Counted from the stretch's first letter, positions 11,644 through 22,801 are shown. The stretch is DNA of 64,000 bases from Vishniacozyma victoriae (GCA_017654735.1 JADPYG010000088.1:3782001-3846000); one strand, 5' to 3'. Notes: generated by a model from the sequence alone, not told the origin. A program made the numbers and translations.

Positions 11644-12396
11644 ATGTCTACCACCGCTGAGCTTTGTCCCGTCTACGCCCCATTCTTCGGTGCCATGGGT
11701 TGTACCTCCGCCATCGTCTTCACCTGCATCGGTGCCGCGTAAGCCTAAAGTTCGAATACTGAGGGAACTGAGCTGACTAGACAGATACGGAACCGCCAAG
11801 TCTGGTGTTGGAATCTCAGCCATGGCCGTCCTACGTCCCGATCTTATGATGAAGTGTGTTATCCCCGTCGTCATGGCTGGTATTATTGCCATTGTGCGTC
11901 ATTTTCTAGCTTTCATGGAGTGAAGACTGACAATACAGTACGGTCTCGTCGTTTCCGTCTTGATCTCTGGTGATCGTATGTGCAGCTATCTTGATCTGAT
12001 GGACTTGAGAAGCTGACAAACAGTTGCATCTCCTATGCCATTGTACACTGGTTTCATCCAGCTCGGTGCTGGTCTTTCCGTCGGTCTTGCTGGTCTCGCC
12101 GCCGGTTTCGCTATCGGTATCGTCGGTGATGCAGGTGTCAGGGGTACCGCCCAGCAGCCCAGGCTCTTCGTTGGTATGGTACGTCATCCCGGCTGTCCTG
12201 CCTAGGACTATCATTTAAACAAAGACAAATTGCTGATAACCAGATTCTTATCCTCATTTTCGCCGAGGTTTTGGGTCTATACGGTCTCATTGTCGCTCTT
12301 ATCCTCAACACCAACTCGAGCACCGACTACACAGTAGGTTATCTCGATTGACCATGGCCAACTCAAGCTAACAATCAGTGTTCAATCGCCGAGTAA
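11644..12396 (+). CDS. VMA3: V-type H+-ATPase 16-kDa proteolipid subunit c
   Basis: Membrane rotor subunit of the vacuolar proton pump. ATG 11644 gives [20 protein letters not shown]. Five short introns are removed (near 11738-11785, 11893-11938, 11977-12022, 12178-12242 and 12333-12378). The protein of about 164 residues has four hydrophobic helices in two homologous halves: [19 protein letters not shown], then [27 protein letters not shown]. The proton-carrying Glu lies in [12 protein letters not shown] of helix 4. The length is typical for Vma3/Vma11. High identity to the 16-kDa c subunit and the [15 protein letters not shown] loop favour subunit c over c'. The last exon encodes only CSIAE. 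Confidence 0.95.
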
Positions 12397-12983
12397 AGTG
12401 TTACGTCCAGTACGCAATTATAGCCTCACCTCATCCTGTTTCCCGACCTCATGGAAACCTCTTAAACTACTTTGACGATCTGCGGATGATAGATCATACG
12501 CGTTTCATGCAATTATACAAGCCACTGTCTTCCCGGTCTCTGTGTCTATTCACCCGGTGGAGACCCGCAAAATCGCACGCAGCATCCTAGTCTAATCTCC
12601 TACACTCGTCTGCTTGCTCTCTGCACTTGCGCCTGTCCTGTCTGAGCTCTTCTGCATATGCAAATGGTCCTGAATTGAGCCCAATCGTCATTGTGCCCAC
12701 GCGACCGCATATCCGAGTGACCGGCAACTCCACCACTAAAGGTGGGGTTGTTTCATCCATTGTCCTCATCTTTCATTACGTCTCATCCATCGGTATCTGC
12801 TTCTCAAATATCGGAGCAAGGGTATTGACCAGGATCTCGCCAACGACTAGTCAACTGCAGCTAAGCGAAGCCTGCATCGTGACTCTCCTGGCCAAATCTC
12901 ACGGACCCTCTTGGTCTCATTACAATGTACGTCCCCATCTCTCATCTCTTCACACGAAGCTGATGCCAGGCCACTACCAGTAG
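12397..12983. other. Region upstream of the low-complexity gene; first exon(s) unresolved
   Basis: An open frame runs through 12627-12926 without an ATG. Its last part (SEACIVTLLAKSHGPSWSHYN, about 12865-12926) would join in phase to the exon at 12984 through a GTACGT...TAG intron (12927-12983). The true first exon and start codon were not found; a weak candidate is the ATGCAAATG at about 12657. Confidence 0.4.
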
Positions 12984-15141
12984 AGAAATCAGCCGGAAAA
13001 GTATGGCCCCCATCAACACCTTCTCAAGGGTAGAAAGCTAATGTAAGGTATCATCATTAGTAGCTCGTTGGCAAACAGCAGCGAACAAAGCAGAAGAATC
13101 AGCAGCTCGTCAACGTGATTCCGATTCACGCCGATCATCAACAGTCTCCCTAGCTAGCGCTAGTGCTAGTAGGCGGTCTTCTGAGAATCACTCCACGAAG
13201 CCATCACCTAGAGTTGAAATTGGGGCATTGGAGAAGTCTGAGGAGGATAGAATTGAAGAATTGAGGGATTTGGATATTGATGATTCTAAGAAAGTCAGGG
13301 GGGATGATTTAGTCAAATCTACAAGGGACGATCAGGCCGGTGGGAAAGATGTGACGGACGAGAAGGGTGTAGGCAAGAAAGCAGAACCCGCTACACCAGT
13401 GGTGGACCAATCTACGAAGCCGACACCTCGATCACCGACTACCAAGAAACCGACAGGTCAAGTCGGTATCGAGACTCCAAAAGCCAAGAAGACGACAGCG
13501 GCCGCAACTCCCAAGGCCATTGCGCCTCAAAGCCCAAAAGCGTCCACCGCCAAAGCAACTACGCCAAGCAAGATCCCAACTCCATCTACGACCAAGCAAC
13601 CCAGTTCAACCTCTTCCGCACGGACTAGGACTACTTCTGGCTCTAGTCGGATCCCTCAGGCTGTCAAGCCGCAGCCGAAATCGATGCCTTCGGAGACAAA
13701 GGTTCCGGAGGAGAAGACCAAGAGTGCTGTATCTATCACCAACTCTCCGATTCCCAAGGCTAGTACGCCTGCTAAAACCCCTGCCCCAGTCAAAGCTGCT
13801 ACACCTGCCACCACCACATCGGTCGCTCGTTCATCCACCACTCAAAGAACTCCCCTCCCGTCCTCCACCAAGACTCCTCGCCCCGCCCCATCGTCGTTCT
13901 CCCGAGGAACTGCTTCCAAACTCACGCCTTCCAATACCGGTCCATTGAAACGCCCATCATCTACCACTCCCGGATCTTCCTCAATCTCCCCAACTCCCCT
14001 CCGACCTCAGATTACAGGGACACCTTCGAAACATACTGCCTCCAGCCTTGCTAAAGCAAAAGAAGCAAGTGAGAGACGACAGAGTCTGCAATCGGGCAAA
14101 AACCCAAACCAGAGACAGAGTCTGACTAAGGAAGTACCGAAAGCGACTCCCCCTAGTGTAGTACGACCGACTGTTCCAAGCTCGGCATCGAGGTTGATGC
14201 AGGGTACAGCTTCTTCGAGGGCTAAAGCAGCTGCTGCTCAGCCAGCCTCGCCTACGCGTGCCAAAGCCGTCAAGTCAACTATGACCACCCCTGTCAAGGG
14301 TGTCGCAGCGAAGAGAGCCAGTATCGTCCCGGCTAAATCTACCGAGAGTACAAGCACGCCACCCGCCACGGAAGCCAATGACAATTCAAAGGACTCATCG
14401 GAATCGGCAAAGAAGTTAACGGCTGGAGCGGTCGCTGAGCCCGAAATCGAGAAAGGCGATACGACAGAGCCGGTAGAACCTCGCACACCATCACCTCGAC
14501 CTCGAAATCTGGTGGATGACAACGATGAGGCCGAGCAGCCCATTGTAGAGGACCAAAGTCAGGACGAAGCTGGAGAACCAGAGGTGGTGGAGAAGGAGGA
14601 GCGAGGAGGGGCATCAGAAGAAACCCCACGAGCCGCGATTATTGGTCGAGTCGGACTTGCGGGTGCTCGTGAGGCTCCCAGCGCGTTGGAGAAACCCAAT
14701 CCATCTCCGGCCCACGGTCAAGCAGAATCCACCAAGACACCTGTCACCAACGATGACGCAAATGGTGACAATGCAGCCGAGGAGGAACCAGCAACGACAA
14801 CTGAAAACGATGATAGATCGCCTATTGCTCGACTTCATCCGGACGACATTGATGCTTCAGGTCACGTCGCTGACCCAGAGATGCCACGATCAGCACCATC
14901 CTCAGATCAGACATCAAGCCCTGCTAGAAACCTCTTTGGAAGGATCGGTCATCCAGGAGCCAAACCGGGAGGCCACGAGCTTGAAAGCCCCAACCCGAAA
15001 TCAGAGACAAAAGATGAGAAGAAGGACAATACGCCCAAACAGACGGAGTGGCATGAAGAGGAATTAAAGAGGGATCCAGAGAAGACTATCGTCTCGCCTG
15101 ACGCTGGCAAGGGGGCGTTTGCGGAAAAGAAGGAGGATTAG
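12984..15141 (+). CDS. Long low-complexity Ser/Thr/Pro/Lys/Ala-rich protein (5' end uncertain)
   Basis: No known domain recognised. The exon from 12984 reads RNQPEKYGPHQHLLK and joins ARWQTAANKAEESAARQR across a 34-bp intron (13030-13063). This short conserved-looking head has charged helical character. One uninterrupted frame then continues to TAG 15141 and is dominated by Pro, Thr, Ser, Lys and Ala, with many SPxK/TPxK-like phospho-sites (TTPSKIPTPSTTKQ). It ends in an acidic then mixed-charge tail. Two copies of a GR(V/I)G..GA....E.PNP motif occur (about 14641-14705 and 14935-14999). Composition suggests an intrinsically disordered scaffold, or a microtubule- or membrane-associated protein, but that is inference. 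The reading frame and 3' end are secure; the start is not. Confidence 0.7.
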
Positions 15142-15212
15142 CTTGCATCTTTATTATCTTTCTATACATCCGTAGACTATACACAATTTATGAATATCAA
15201 TTGACGATGCTA

Positions 15213-16453
15213 TTATGTAGCACAATGTCCGCCGTCCACGAGTAGATCTGCACCAGTCATGAAGGACGAGGCATCGCTCAAGAGGTATGCTACAGGGCCT
15301 GAATCATCAGCTCTTGCTCACTACGACAAGGGAAAGATGTACCTCTGATCTCGTCTGGAGTGGCTAAGCGGCTTAAGAGCTTTTTACGGTGCCAGATCTC
15401 TTCGAATTCTGGCTGAGCATCTAGGAGGGCTGCAGTGAGTGCCGTTCGGATATATCCTGGTGATATCGACTATCGTATCAGTATAGCTCGAAGTGTAGAT
15501 CTAGACGACTGACGTTCACCCTTATCCCCTTTCCTGACCACTCCATAGCTAGGTTCTTGGCCAACTGATTCACCTTTCATCAGCTCCTCCCCGCCAGCCA
15601 ATTGGAAAACTCACTCCAGCTTTACTAGCATTATACGCAGCACAAAGCAGATCCACATTTGCAACATGTCCACTCATACTCCCCGTTAAGACGATACTAG
15701 CCCCACCCCCAGCTTTCCCATTCTCATTCGGATTCTTCTCAAACCATCCCTTTGCGAATGCCTGAGCGCAGAAGAATGTACCGGTAAGATTGACATCGAT
15801 CACTTTCCGGAAATCGGCAGGTGTATAATCGAGAGCAGCTTTCAATTGATTGATACCTGCTGCCACGTATAGACCCTTGACAGGTGTTGATGAAGGTGTA
15901 GATTTGAAGATGGTAGAGAATACTGAAGAGAGTGATTCTTGAGAAGTAACGTCTACCGTATGATAATTGATACTGGTTCTCTGTTCTTTTGCGGTACTGA
16001 GTGCTTCTTTCCATCCTTCTGCATCTGGTTCGGGAAGCATATCGAGGCAATGGACATGAGCACCTGCTTCTAGGAGGGAGCGGGCTACCGTGAGACCGAG
16101 ACCTCTGGCGGCACCGGTGACTACATATGTGCGGTTCTTCAGGCTGAATAATTCGGGGAGGGGGACACGAGCTAGTGGGGCTGAGGATCAGCATTTCAGC
16201 TCTCCATCCAAGCCGAGTAGGGGGACTTACCCTCGACAGCCTCTCGGACTCGTGGTATACCTGATACCGATCCTTCCTGCGATTTTGCACCGTCTGCGAA
16301 TGGCTTTCCACTAGTCACTCTGATCTTGGAATGCGAGTCCGCATCTACGCCTTTGGGTTCTGAAAGCCTAGTCGAAGTAATGGTGATGGTTCGGCGTGAC
16401 TGATGTACCAAACGAGCAGTTGACGACAGTGGTCGTAGAGAGCGGCATGACAT
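15213..16453 (-). CDS. Short-chain dehydrogenase/reductase, probably mitochondrial
   Basis: NAD(P)-dependent SDR oxidoreductase. ATG 16453 gives MSCRSLRPLSSTARLVHQSRR, an Arg/Ser-rich acid-poor leader typical of mitochondrial presequences. After an intron (about 16170-16227) the fold begins: LKNRTYVVTGAARGLG (TGxxxGxG cofactor loop), then LDMLP, then LYVAAGIN in place of NNAG. The catalytic elements follow: VLTGSMSG (Ser) and AAYNASKAGV (YxxxK). After two more introns comes the end: VAYLLSDASSFMTGADLLVDGGHCAT. Length and motif order are those of the classical SDR family (FabG/sorbose-reductase type); the substrate is unknown. Upstream at 16614-16640 lies a repeated ACGGTAAT element. Confidence 0.87.
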
Positions 16454-16931
16454 GATGAGCTCCAAGTTGTGCTAATATCAACAAGCCCAAATATTGTTTA
16501 GAGGAAGATAGATACGAGTATAAGCTGCAATGCCTACATGTCGGTACATATCCGGTTCAGGTGGGGGAAGGCTGCGAGTGACATATGGGATAATTGCCAA
16601 GATTCGGTTCATCTACGGTAATTACGGTAATCACGGTACAATTCATTTTTAGTACAATGTATTGGGATCTCCGAAACGGAATAAGAAGTAGGATTTGGCA
16701 TGGTTAGCTGGACAGAGTGAGACTCCAAGCTATGCTTTATACTACGCGGTCGCTAGATGAGGGTGCAAGAACCAATTGCGGTTTGAGGGGTTCCGAGATG
16801 GTCGACAGAAGAGCTCGCAAGTCTAGGTAATATACATCGCTTCAACCGATCGTCTCCATAGCGTACATACAGTCCATCTTCCACCATCGTCTCCTAGACA
16901 GCATCCCGACCTCATGACACGAGGAATCGAC
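16454..16931. other. Intergenic upstream of the SDR gene
   Basis: The promoter side of the SDR gene and the 3' side of the next gene, which is on the same strand. Apart from the near-repeats ACGGTAATT/ACGGTAATC/ACGGTACAA at 16614-16640, nothing was recognised. Confidence 0.5.
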
Positions 16932-17356
16932 CTACTCCCGCCCTTTGAGCTGGAAGAACGATCTCCACCAACTCCTTCCCTGCCCTTTTTGCGAGTTGTG
17001 GATACCGTCCATGATCCTCTCGTAGTAATGTGGGTCATGTACAGGTCTCAGTGTCTTGTCCGATAATGGGTACTGTCAAAGTCAGCCAGTTGCCATAGGA
17101 ACAAGCAATAAAGGACGAAATGTAATGGAGGACTTACATCTGTCATTGCTTTCCCTGCTCTCAGACGCTCCAGACTCGCAACCATCTCATCTAACGCTTT
17201 CTCCTCTCGACTTCCAGCTGTGATCGATGATGCACTGGGGAAAGCTTTGTTTGTGATATTCTCCAAAGCGGCGTTTAATTGTTGGGAATTCGATGTTCTT
17301 AGTGGTGTTGGTGCGAGCGATCGAATAAGGTTTTGGGCTTGAGATATACGTGACAT
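16932..17356 (-). CDS. Small basic protein, possibly mitochondrial (unrecognised)
   Basis: Two-exon gene encoding about 119 residues. Exon 1 from ATG 17356 reads MSRISQAQNLIRSLAPTPLR, an amphipathic Arg/Ser start without acidic residues that resembles a mitochondrial import signal. It continues to LDEMVASLERLRAGKAMTD. An intron (about 17074-17137, GTAAGT donor, CTGACTTTGACAG acceptor) joins it to YPLSDKTLRPVHDPHYYERI. The tail RSWWRSFFQLKGRE ends at TAG 16932. The size, basic nature and aromatic tail recall fungal mitochondrial ribosome or assembly proteins, but I cannot name a family. Confidence 0.65.
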
Positions 17357-17640
17357 GTTGATTGATGCTCTGAGGTCCGATCTGCGTGTCTGAAAGTGCT
17401 TGGTATATATGGATGTGACTTGGTTGTTGGAGTATGAATGATATAATGGACCATCGAGAGTGAACGGAAACTTTGGCTGAGATCGGGCAGATTTCGGAAA
17501 GATCCGTATGCAGCCTAAAGTGGTGGCAATGGTTGAATCGTTGAATATGTGCATTATAAGGACCAGATCGAGAAAGGAAAGTCTAGGTACTATGAAAGGA
17601 GAAGACATAAGACGAGTAGGCTTGAGTGTAACCTTAGAGC

Positions 17641-19801
17641 CTAGCTCCAGAGTCGCTGCCAGAGACTGGCATTCTGGAGCCTCTCCCTGTCCTTCTGGTC
17701 GTCCTCTTCGGCGTCCTCCCTGGATTGAGAAGTACCGAGATGAGTGTCTCGCAAGAGCAAAGCACAGATGACAAGGGGTACACAAACACAGATACCGGTG
17801 ACTGATTATCAGCTTGGAGTAAAGAATGAGACAAGAGGATAACTTACTACCAAGAATCCTCTGAACAGCTCGGTAAGCCTCAGTGATGCCCTCTCGCTCG
17901 GGGGTTCCGGCGGGGTAAGGGATGATGGCGGTGTATGGGCTAGCGTAGACTTCCTCAGCGAGGGTGAGATTGGTGAGTCGAGCGTTGAGCTCGACTGGCA
18001 TTCTCTGGTTCCAGATAGATCCAGAAATGACATTTCCGAGAGCACCTCCCAAGTTGTATAGGGCAAAGTAGAGACCAGTGACGACGGCGACATCTATTGA
18101 TCAGTCTTAGCGCAAATCAACAAATGAAACAGACTTACTCTTGTGCTTGGTTCGAGCTTGAACAGAGGCAATAGCGGGATAAGTGAAGAAACCGGCACCA
18201 ATACCAAGTAGAACCTCGGCACCGATAACACCGCTGACCTGACTGGTGTTGTGTCCACCTCGGTATCGAATGAGGAGACCGAAAGCGAGGGTGTAGGTGA
18301 GGGAACCAAAGATGATGAATGCTTTGAGTCGTCGGACCTTCATAACAACTAGACCTAGAGCCATACCAGTCAAGGTGGAGGTGAAGGTGAAGAGGGATGA
18401 GATTCGGGTAGCAGCGAGGGTGGATTGGCCGAAGGAGACGATGAGACTGGTGTAGAGGAAAGGACCCTGAATGGACCATGCTGGATTATCAGTAAATTGA
18501 GCGAAGGGAGTATAGGCGACGTACCCATGTTGAGGCAAAGAGCGACGAGAAGACCAGCCCAGACACCTCTGTCCTTGAGGAGCTGAAAGTCAGCATATAC
18601 AAATCGAAGAAAAGGTGCAACTTACATGGAAAGGAACCAAGGGGTACTTGCACTTTCGCTCCCACAAGACCCAAACGGGGAAAATACAAGCTCCAACGAC
18701 AACAGGAGCGATGATATGAGCCTGACCCCACTTGGATTGCTGACCACCAGCAAGGGTGAATGGAACGAGGAAGAGGGCGATGGAAGCTACGAGGAGGATA
18801 GCACCGATAATGTCGAGTTGCCAGAAGAAGTGAGGGGCAAAGTTCTTGAAGCCGAGTTGTTGGAAGGGAGTTCGGTAGCCTGCGAGGGTTCCTGCTCGGG
18901 ATGCTTTTCGGCTAGCAATGACGAGGATGGTGATGATGCAGAGCGAGGCAACTGATTGTAAGCGGGTATACCTCGTGAATATAGGAGAAAAGCGTACCTG
19001 GAGTGATGATGGCGAGCATACCCAAACCCCATCGCCAAAGACCCCTTTCTCCCTGGTCGGAAACAAAGTGGGCAGAGACATTTCCACTGACCCAAGTCTG
19101 GATGAGCCAAGGGGAAGGAGGGATGAAAGAAGCGAAAAGTCGACCTCGAAGGGAAGACAAATCGGTGACGATAACCTGAATCATAATGGTGTACATGGTG
19201 AATCCGACTTGGAAAATGACGACACCACCAGCGTAGGATGCGATACCTTTTGAAGAAGCTTCGACGATGGTACCGATACAGTAGAGGACGATGGCGGCGA
19301 TGAGCATCTCGACTCGACCGACAACATCGGAGATCTTGGCAGCGACGGGTTGACCAGCGGCACCAATAACACCCTGGAGAACACCCATGGTGATCAAAAG
19401 GGAGTGGGCGGAGAAAGAACTGGTAGCATATCCCTGGAGGACGAATCGGATGGACTTTTGTCAGTCGTAGTCATAGCTTGTACGTATAAATGACTCACTC
19501 CGTCGATACTAATAGCATAAGCTAGGAGTAGGACACCAACAAAGGCAACAACTCGAGTCTTGGGACCAAGTTGAGCAGAGATGGCCTCGATTCGCTTAAC
19601 ACCTGATGATCAGGCATGGTCGATAATGTGAAGGAGGTACGTACCAGCTACATGGAGATCGTCATGGGTGACATGAGCAGTGTCCTTGTCGTAAGACGCG
19701 GTGTGACCAAGAGCGGGAAGGTCATGGGGAGAATCGGGATGGACGTCTTTGCCATCTCGGCTGGACTCGAGGTCACCAGCGTACTTTTGTTCGTTCGACA
19801 T
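17641..19801 (-). CDS. Siderophore iron transporter (MFS, ARN/SIT family), copy 1
   Basis: Proton-coupled importer of ferric siderophores. ATG 19801 starts a hydrophilic head (MSNEQKYAGDLESSRDGKD), followed by about 14 membrane segments. Family features are GYATSSFSAHSLL in helix 1, AGQPVAAKISDVVGRVEML (MFS loop 2-3), SSLRGRLFASFIPPSPWLI, LWRWGLGML, and a C-terminal half with IGAEVLLGIGAGFFTYPAIASVQA. The last exon reads ICVCVPLVICALLLRDTHLG and ends ...NASLWQRLWS at TAG 17641. Multiple 45-60 bp introns interrupt it. The substrate (ferrichrome, ferrioxamine or other) cannot be read from sequence. Two exact ATCWGATAA sites (19881-19889 and 20108-20116) lie 80 and 307 bp upstream of the start, which predicts repression when iron is plentiful. 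Confidence 0.9.
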
Positions 19802-19880
19802 CTCCACCAGTATGAAGAGAGTACGATAATAAAAGAAGAGAGAATGAAGAGGATGAGGTGAGAATTTCCCGCCCTTTTAG

Positions 19881-19889
19881 TTATCTGAT
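19881..19889 (-). promoter_or_regulatory. Putative iron GATA-factor site ATCAGATAA
   Basis: The plus strand reads TTATCTGAT, so ATCAGATAA lies on the transporter strand, 80 bp upstream of ATG 19801. It is an exact match to ATCWGATAA, the binding consensus of fungal iron-sensing GATA repressors (Urbs1, SREA, Fep1, Cir1). Function is inferred from motif and neighbour. Confidence 0.6.
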
Positions 19890-20107
19890 TGGATCGGGTC
19901 GATCAATTTTCGCTCCAAGAGGTAGGTACCTCAACGTCGAGGCTACTATACCCTTGCCCCTTCCCCATCCCTGAGTCTAGAACGGCTGTAAGGGCGTCGG
20001 CCGAAGCAATAATCAAATCCAGTTAAATCCAGCCTCATTTTTTTACCCTATTACCAAAGGTCGCAAGGGGTAGAGGGGCAGAGAGCGGAGGAAGAAAAAC
20101 GCAGTTT

Positions 20108-20116
20108 TTATCAGAT
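20108..20116 (-). promoter_or_regulatory. Putative iron GATA-factor site ATCTGATAA
   Basis: The plus strand reads TTATCAGAT, which is ATCTGATAA on the transporter strand, 307 bp upstream of ATG 19801. It is the second exact consensus match for siderophore transporter 1; paired sites are common in iron-GATA targets. Confidence 0.6.
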
Positions 20117-20847
20117 AGGCAACTACTCAGGGTTCAGGCACAAGCTTAGAGGGTTGCACTCCAAAGCTGCTTCGCTGAGCTTGTTTAAAAGGGTGGAACG
20201 GCGCGGAGCGTTCATTGCAGCCGTACATCTTTGCTTGGCATTATGCAGGCGAGTTCGGGGTTTGACGAGGTGTCGAAGTGCTTCTGTGCACTCTCAAGCC
20301 TTCGACAACTTGTGACACGGCGCTTTGACGTAAACTTCTTATGCGAAAAAGGGGTATCTGATTATGCAAGTCGGGATCAAAGGTGTGTCTCTGCCTTTAG
20401 TCGTGTGTAACCACCCCAGTACTCCGGTGCAAGCGGACCCGAAAGGTCAGAAGCTCACCTCGTGTACTGTGTGCTTAAACGAGTCGAAGACCAACCTATC
20501 TACGGCTTCTTGAATTATGGTCAATAGACTTGGCGCCGCCTTCTCGTTGGGGACGTGGTTTCTACGTGGGTGTCTCGCGTCCACCCACCGCATCATCCGA
20601 GGAATACGGAGCTGCCTAGACATGCCTTGACTCAACTATCCGCCCCGATACCACCCGTCAGGGTCGACTTACGATGCGATCTGGAGCGGTACCACCCGGT
20701 TATCGCTTCGAGCTTTTGCAATCAGAAATGACAGGTAATTTGAGACCTCTCCGACTTGATACTTTGATTTCATGGTTGACAATCCTCGCTACTGACGGCA
20801 GAGGGCTGCATGAATAGTCATGGAGGTGGTACAAAAGTGGGCTCGAG

Positions 20848-22801
20848 CTAGATGAGCAAAATCCCAGCCTCCCATCCCATATCCATCATAACCTGGGTCC
20901 AATCCACTCTTTCCGATTTCCGACTCCCGGCCCTTCGCCTCCAAACTTCTTCCATCAATTCTAAGGCCGATCCAGTATTCCCAAAAGCCGCAGCCTCAGG
21001 ACTCAATCGGGCGAATCCTTCTCGAAAGAAAGCCTCTTCAGCGGCCGTACCGGCGTGACAGCCTGCTATTGTTATTGGTAGGACCAAACCTCGAGCTAAG
21101 TCTATGTCGTGAGTGATTTCGTCTAGTCGTTGGAGGGTTGTCTGCATGCTTTGTACCGCCAGTGAGATGTCGGGGACTAGGCATCAGTGTTCTGTGGGCT
21201 TTGGGCTTGGACGTTGACTTACTCGATGGGAATGGACCGTCAATGGTACTTGCTAGCAGAATCTTGGCGGCATAGAAGAAAGCGTCCCCATATAGCTGGT
21301 CTTTGATCTCCAAGTTCTTCAGATGGCCCTCTCGCCATTCTCGTTCTTCGAGGAGCCGTTCAATAGGTCGACCTCTCTCGAGCAGATCTCGCGAGACTAA
21401 ACATCCAGCATCAATCGCCTTCGCCTTCCACTCCGATAAACCCACGATCTCTGCCAGGGCAAGTGTCTATACTCAGCCAAGATCCAAAGTTAGACGTACG
21501 GTTGTACTGTCGCAGCCCATTGTCTTTTCAAGCAAGACTACTTCTCCAGGATCTTCCGGGCCTACTGGTTTATGTAGCAGTAACTTCCGGTATGTCCCTA
21601 GCATACGTGATGTCGTATTCTTAGATATTGAGCTGACGACGTCTACCCAAATCAAATGGGGCATCCAGATGGGATACTGCTTGATTGTAGGCGACCTAGT
21701 ATCAGCATATTCCTCTAGGATACATACTCTTGACATACTCTTGAAATCTAGCCACGATGGTCGAAAGGCATCTCTGACAAACAGCAATAGCTTCCCTCCA
21801 CATCTTTGCCGTCCCTCCAGAAAAGAGCTGGAAAGAAGTCGCGAAAATGGCCAGGATAATGATTTGCTCCGTTGGGAACTCCTCCACCGCAATCATCCTT
21901 AAACGATCTATAGTCTGACGATGAGCCGTTTGCGCGAATATGACATCATTATCGGTAGGAGCACAAAGCTGTCGAGTCCGCTGAGCACCCATATGTAGAG
22001 CAGCTAGAGAGGATACAGCGTCCAGAATATCTGGATTTGTCATTGCGAGGTGGGCGACCGAGTCACCTAGTCCGATGTTCTTGCGATGGAATTGCATTGG
22101 CAGGACTATGTTGAGGTAGTGGTGTAGATATCGGTTTGGCGAGTCATCAATGATGGATCCGGGCAAAGGGGCTGATAGGCTGTTAGGTATTGAGAACGGG
22201 TTGTCGTGCCCGAACAAGACTCTCCATATTTCATCGAGGTCGCGTTCCAAAGGAAGGCTCGTCCCCGCTGCATAAGCCGGCAAGACTGATGTTTCAGAAG
22301 GGCCATAGCTATTTGTTTGGGTCGGGATCATTTCGTAAGTCTGCGGGTAGTCGGGCGGATGGCCGGGATCCGAAGTTTCTGGCTCAACACTAGTAGATGA
22401 TGATACAGCTTCGCTTGAAGCTGGATCACTCGGGCGTGATCCTTTGGCCCGCCCCGCTGATACTTTGTTCTTCCTGCCCATCAGAAGTCAAAACATAGAT
22501 GGGACATACAATTCCGCAGCAGTCTTCTCGATATCTTTCTTGTCTTTCAGCCATTCTGGTCTTTTTGCTCCATATCCAAGACATTGTATGCCCAGCCTGG
22601 TGCAGCTTGCACAATCTGGTTTCCCTTCGTCACACCTCTGTCTAGTCAGGCTTGTGCTTGAAGGGTGGTGTAATGACCTGCCTTCTTTCGTATACGGCAG
22701 CTATGACATCCTGAGCGGAGTCTTTTGTTTGGTCCCGAGCTGTTGGAACTCAAGGAGCTGGCCCTGGTTCCATTGTCACGGGATGGTCCAGTTAGATCCA
22801 T
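20848..22801 (-). CDS. Zn2Cys6 transcription factor with fungal-specific regulatory domain
   Basis: Nuclear regulator. ATG 22801 starts MDLTGPSRDNGTRASS. The zinc cluster CHSCRIRKK joins RCDEGKPDCASCTRLGIQC (C-x2-C-x6-C-x6-C-x2-C-x6-C) only if a 44-bp intron with a GC donor is removed (22638-22681). YGAKRPEWLKDKKDIEKTAAEL follows, a linker pattern common in this class, then an intron into a Ser-rich stretch. The middle domain includes LLPLERDLDEIW-like text, PLPGSIIDDSPNRYLHHYLN, VSSLAALHMGA and QIIILAIFATSFQLFSG, typical of the fungal_trans_2 fold. It continues through three more exons to DMGWEAGILLI at 20848. GT donors are used elsewhere. The ligand and targets are unknown; the neighbours are a siderophore transporter and an amidohydrolase relic. 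Confidence 0.85.

Larger units (their letters stand above)
19802..20847. other. Upstream region of siderophore transporter 1
   Basis: About 1 kb holding two exact ATCWGATAA sites (listed separately), plus a one-mismatch copy (ATCTGATTA at about 20355) and a TGTCGAAG...CTTCGACA inverted repeat (about 20271-20307). The 62-codon minus frame at 20447-20635 is not convincing. The 3' end of the next gene lies at 20848. Confidence 0.5.

Noticed and set aside
12627..12926. Open frame upstream of the low-complexity gene as a confirmed exon
   Set aside because: It starts only at TTG and its first two thirds do not read like protein. Only the last 20 codons might be coding, so it was not called.
13520..13948. 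142-codon Arg/Pro/Leu-rich plus-strand frame
   Set aside because: It is the +1 shadow of the Pro/Ser-rich coding exon, produced by biased codons.
17048..18052. 334-codon minus-strand frame spanning two genes
   Set aside because: It fuses the end of siderophore transporter 1 with the small basic protein by reading through introns and the intergenic gap. Each part has a better separate model.
18626..19253. Plus-strand frames opposite the siderophore transporter
   Set aside because: They are antisense shadows with Glu/Asp/Gly-rich nonsense composition and no splice logic.
20271..20307. TGTCGAAG...CTTCGACA inverted repeat
   Set aside because: An 8-bp stem with a loop of about 21 bp in a 1-kb intergenic region is within chance expectation, and there is no neighbouring terminator or mobile-element context.
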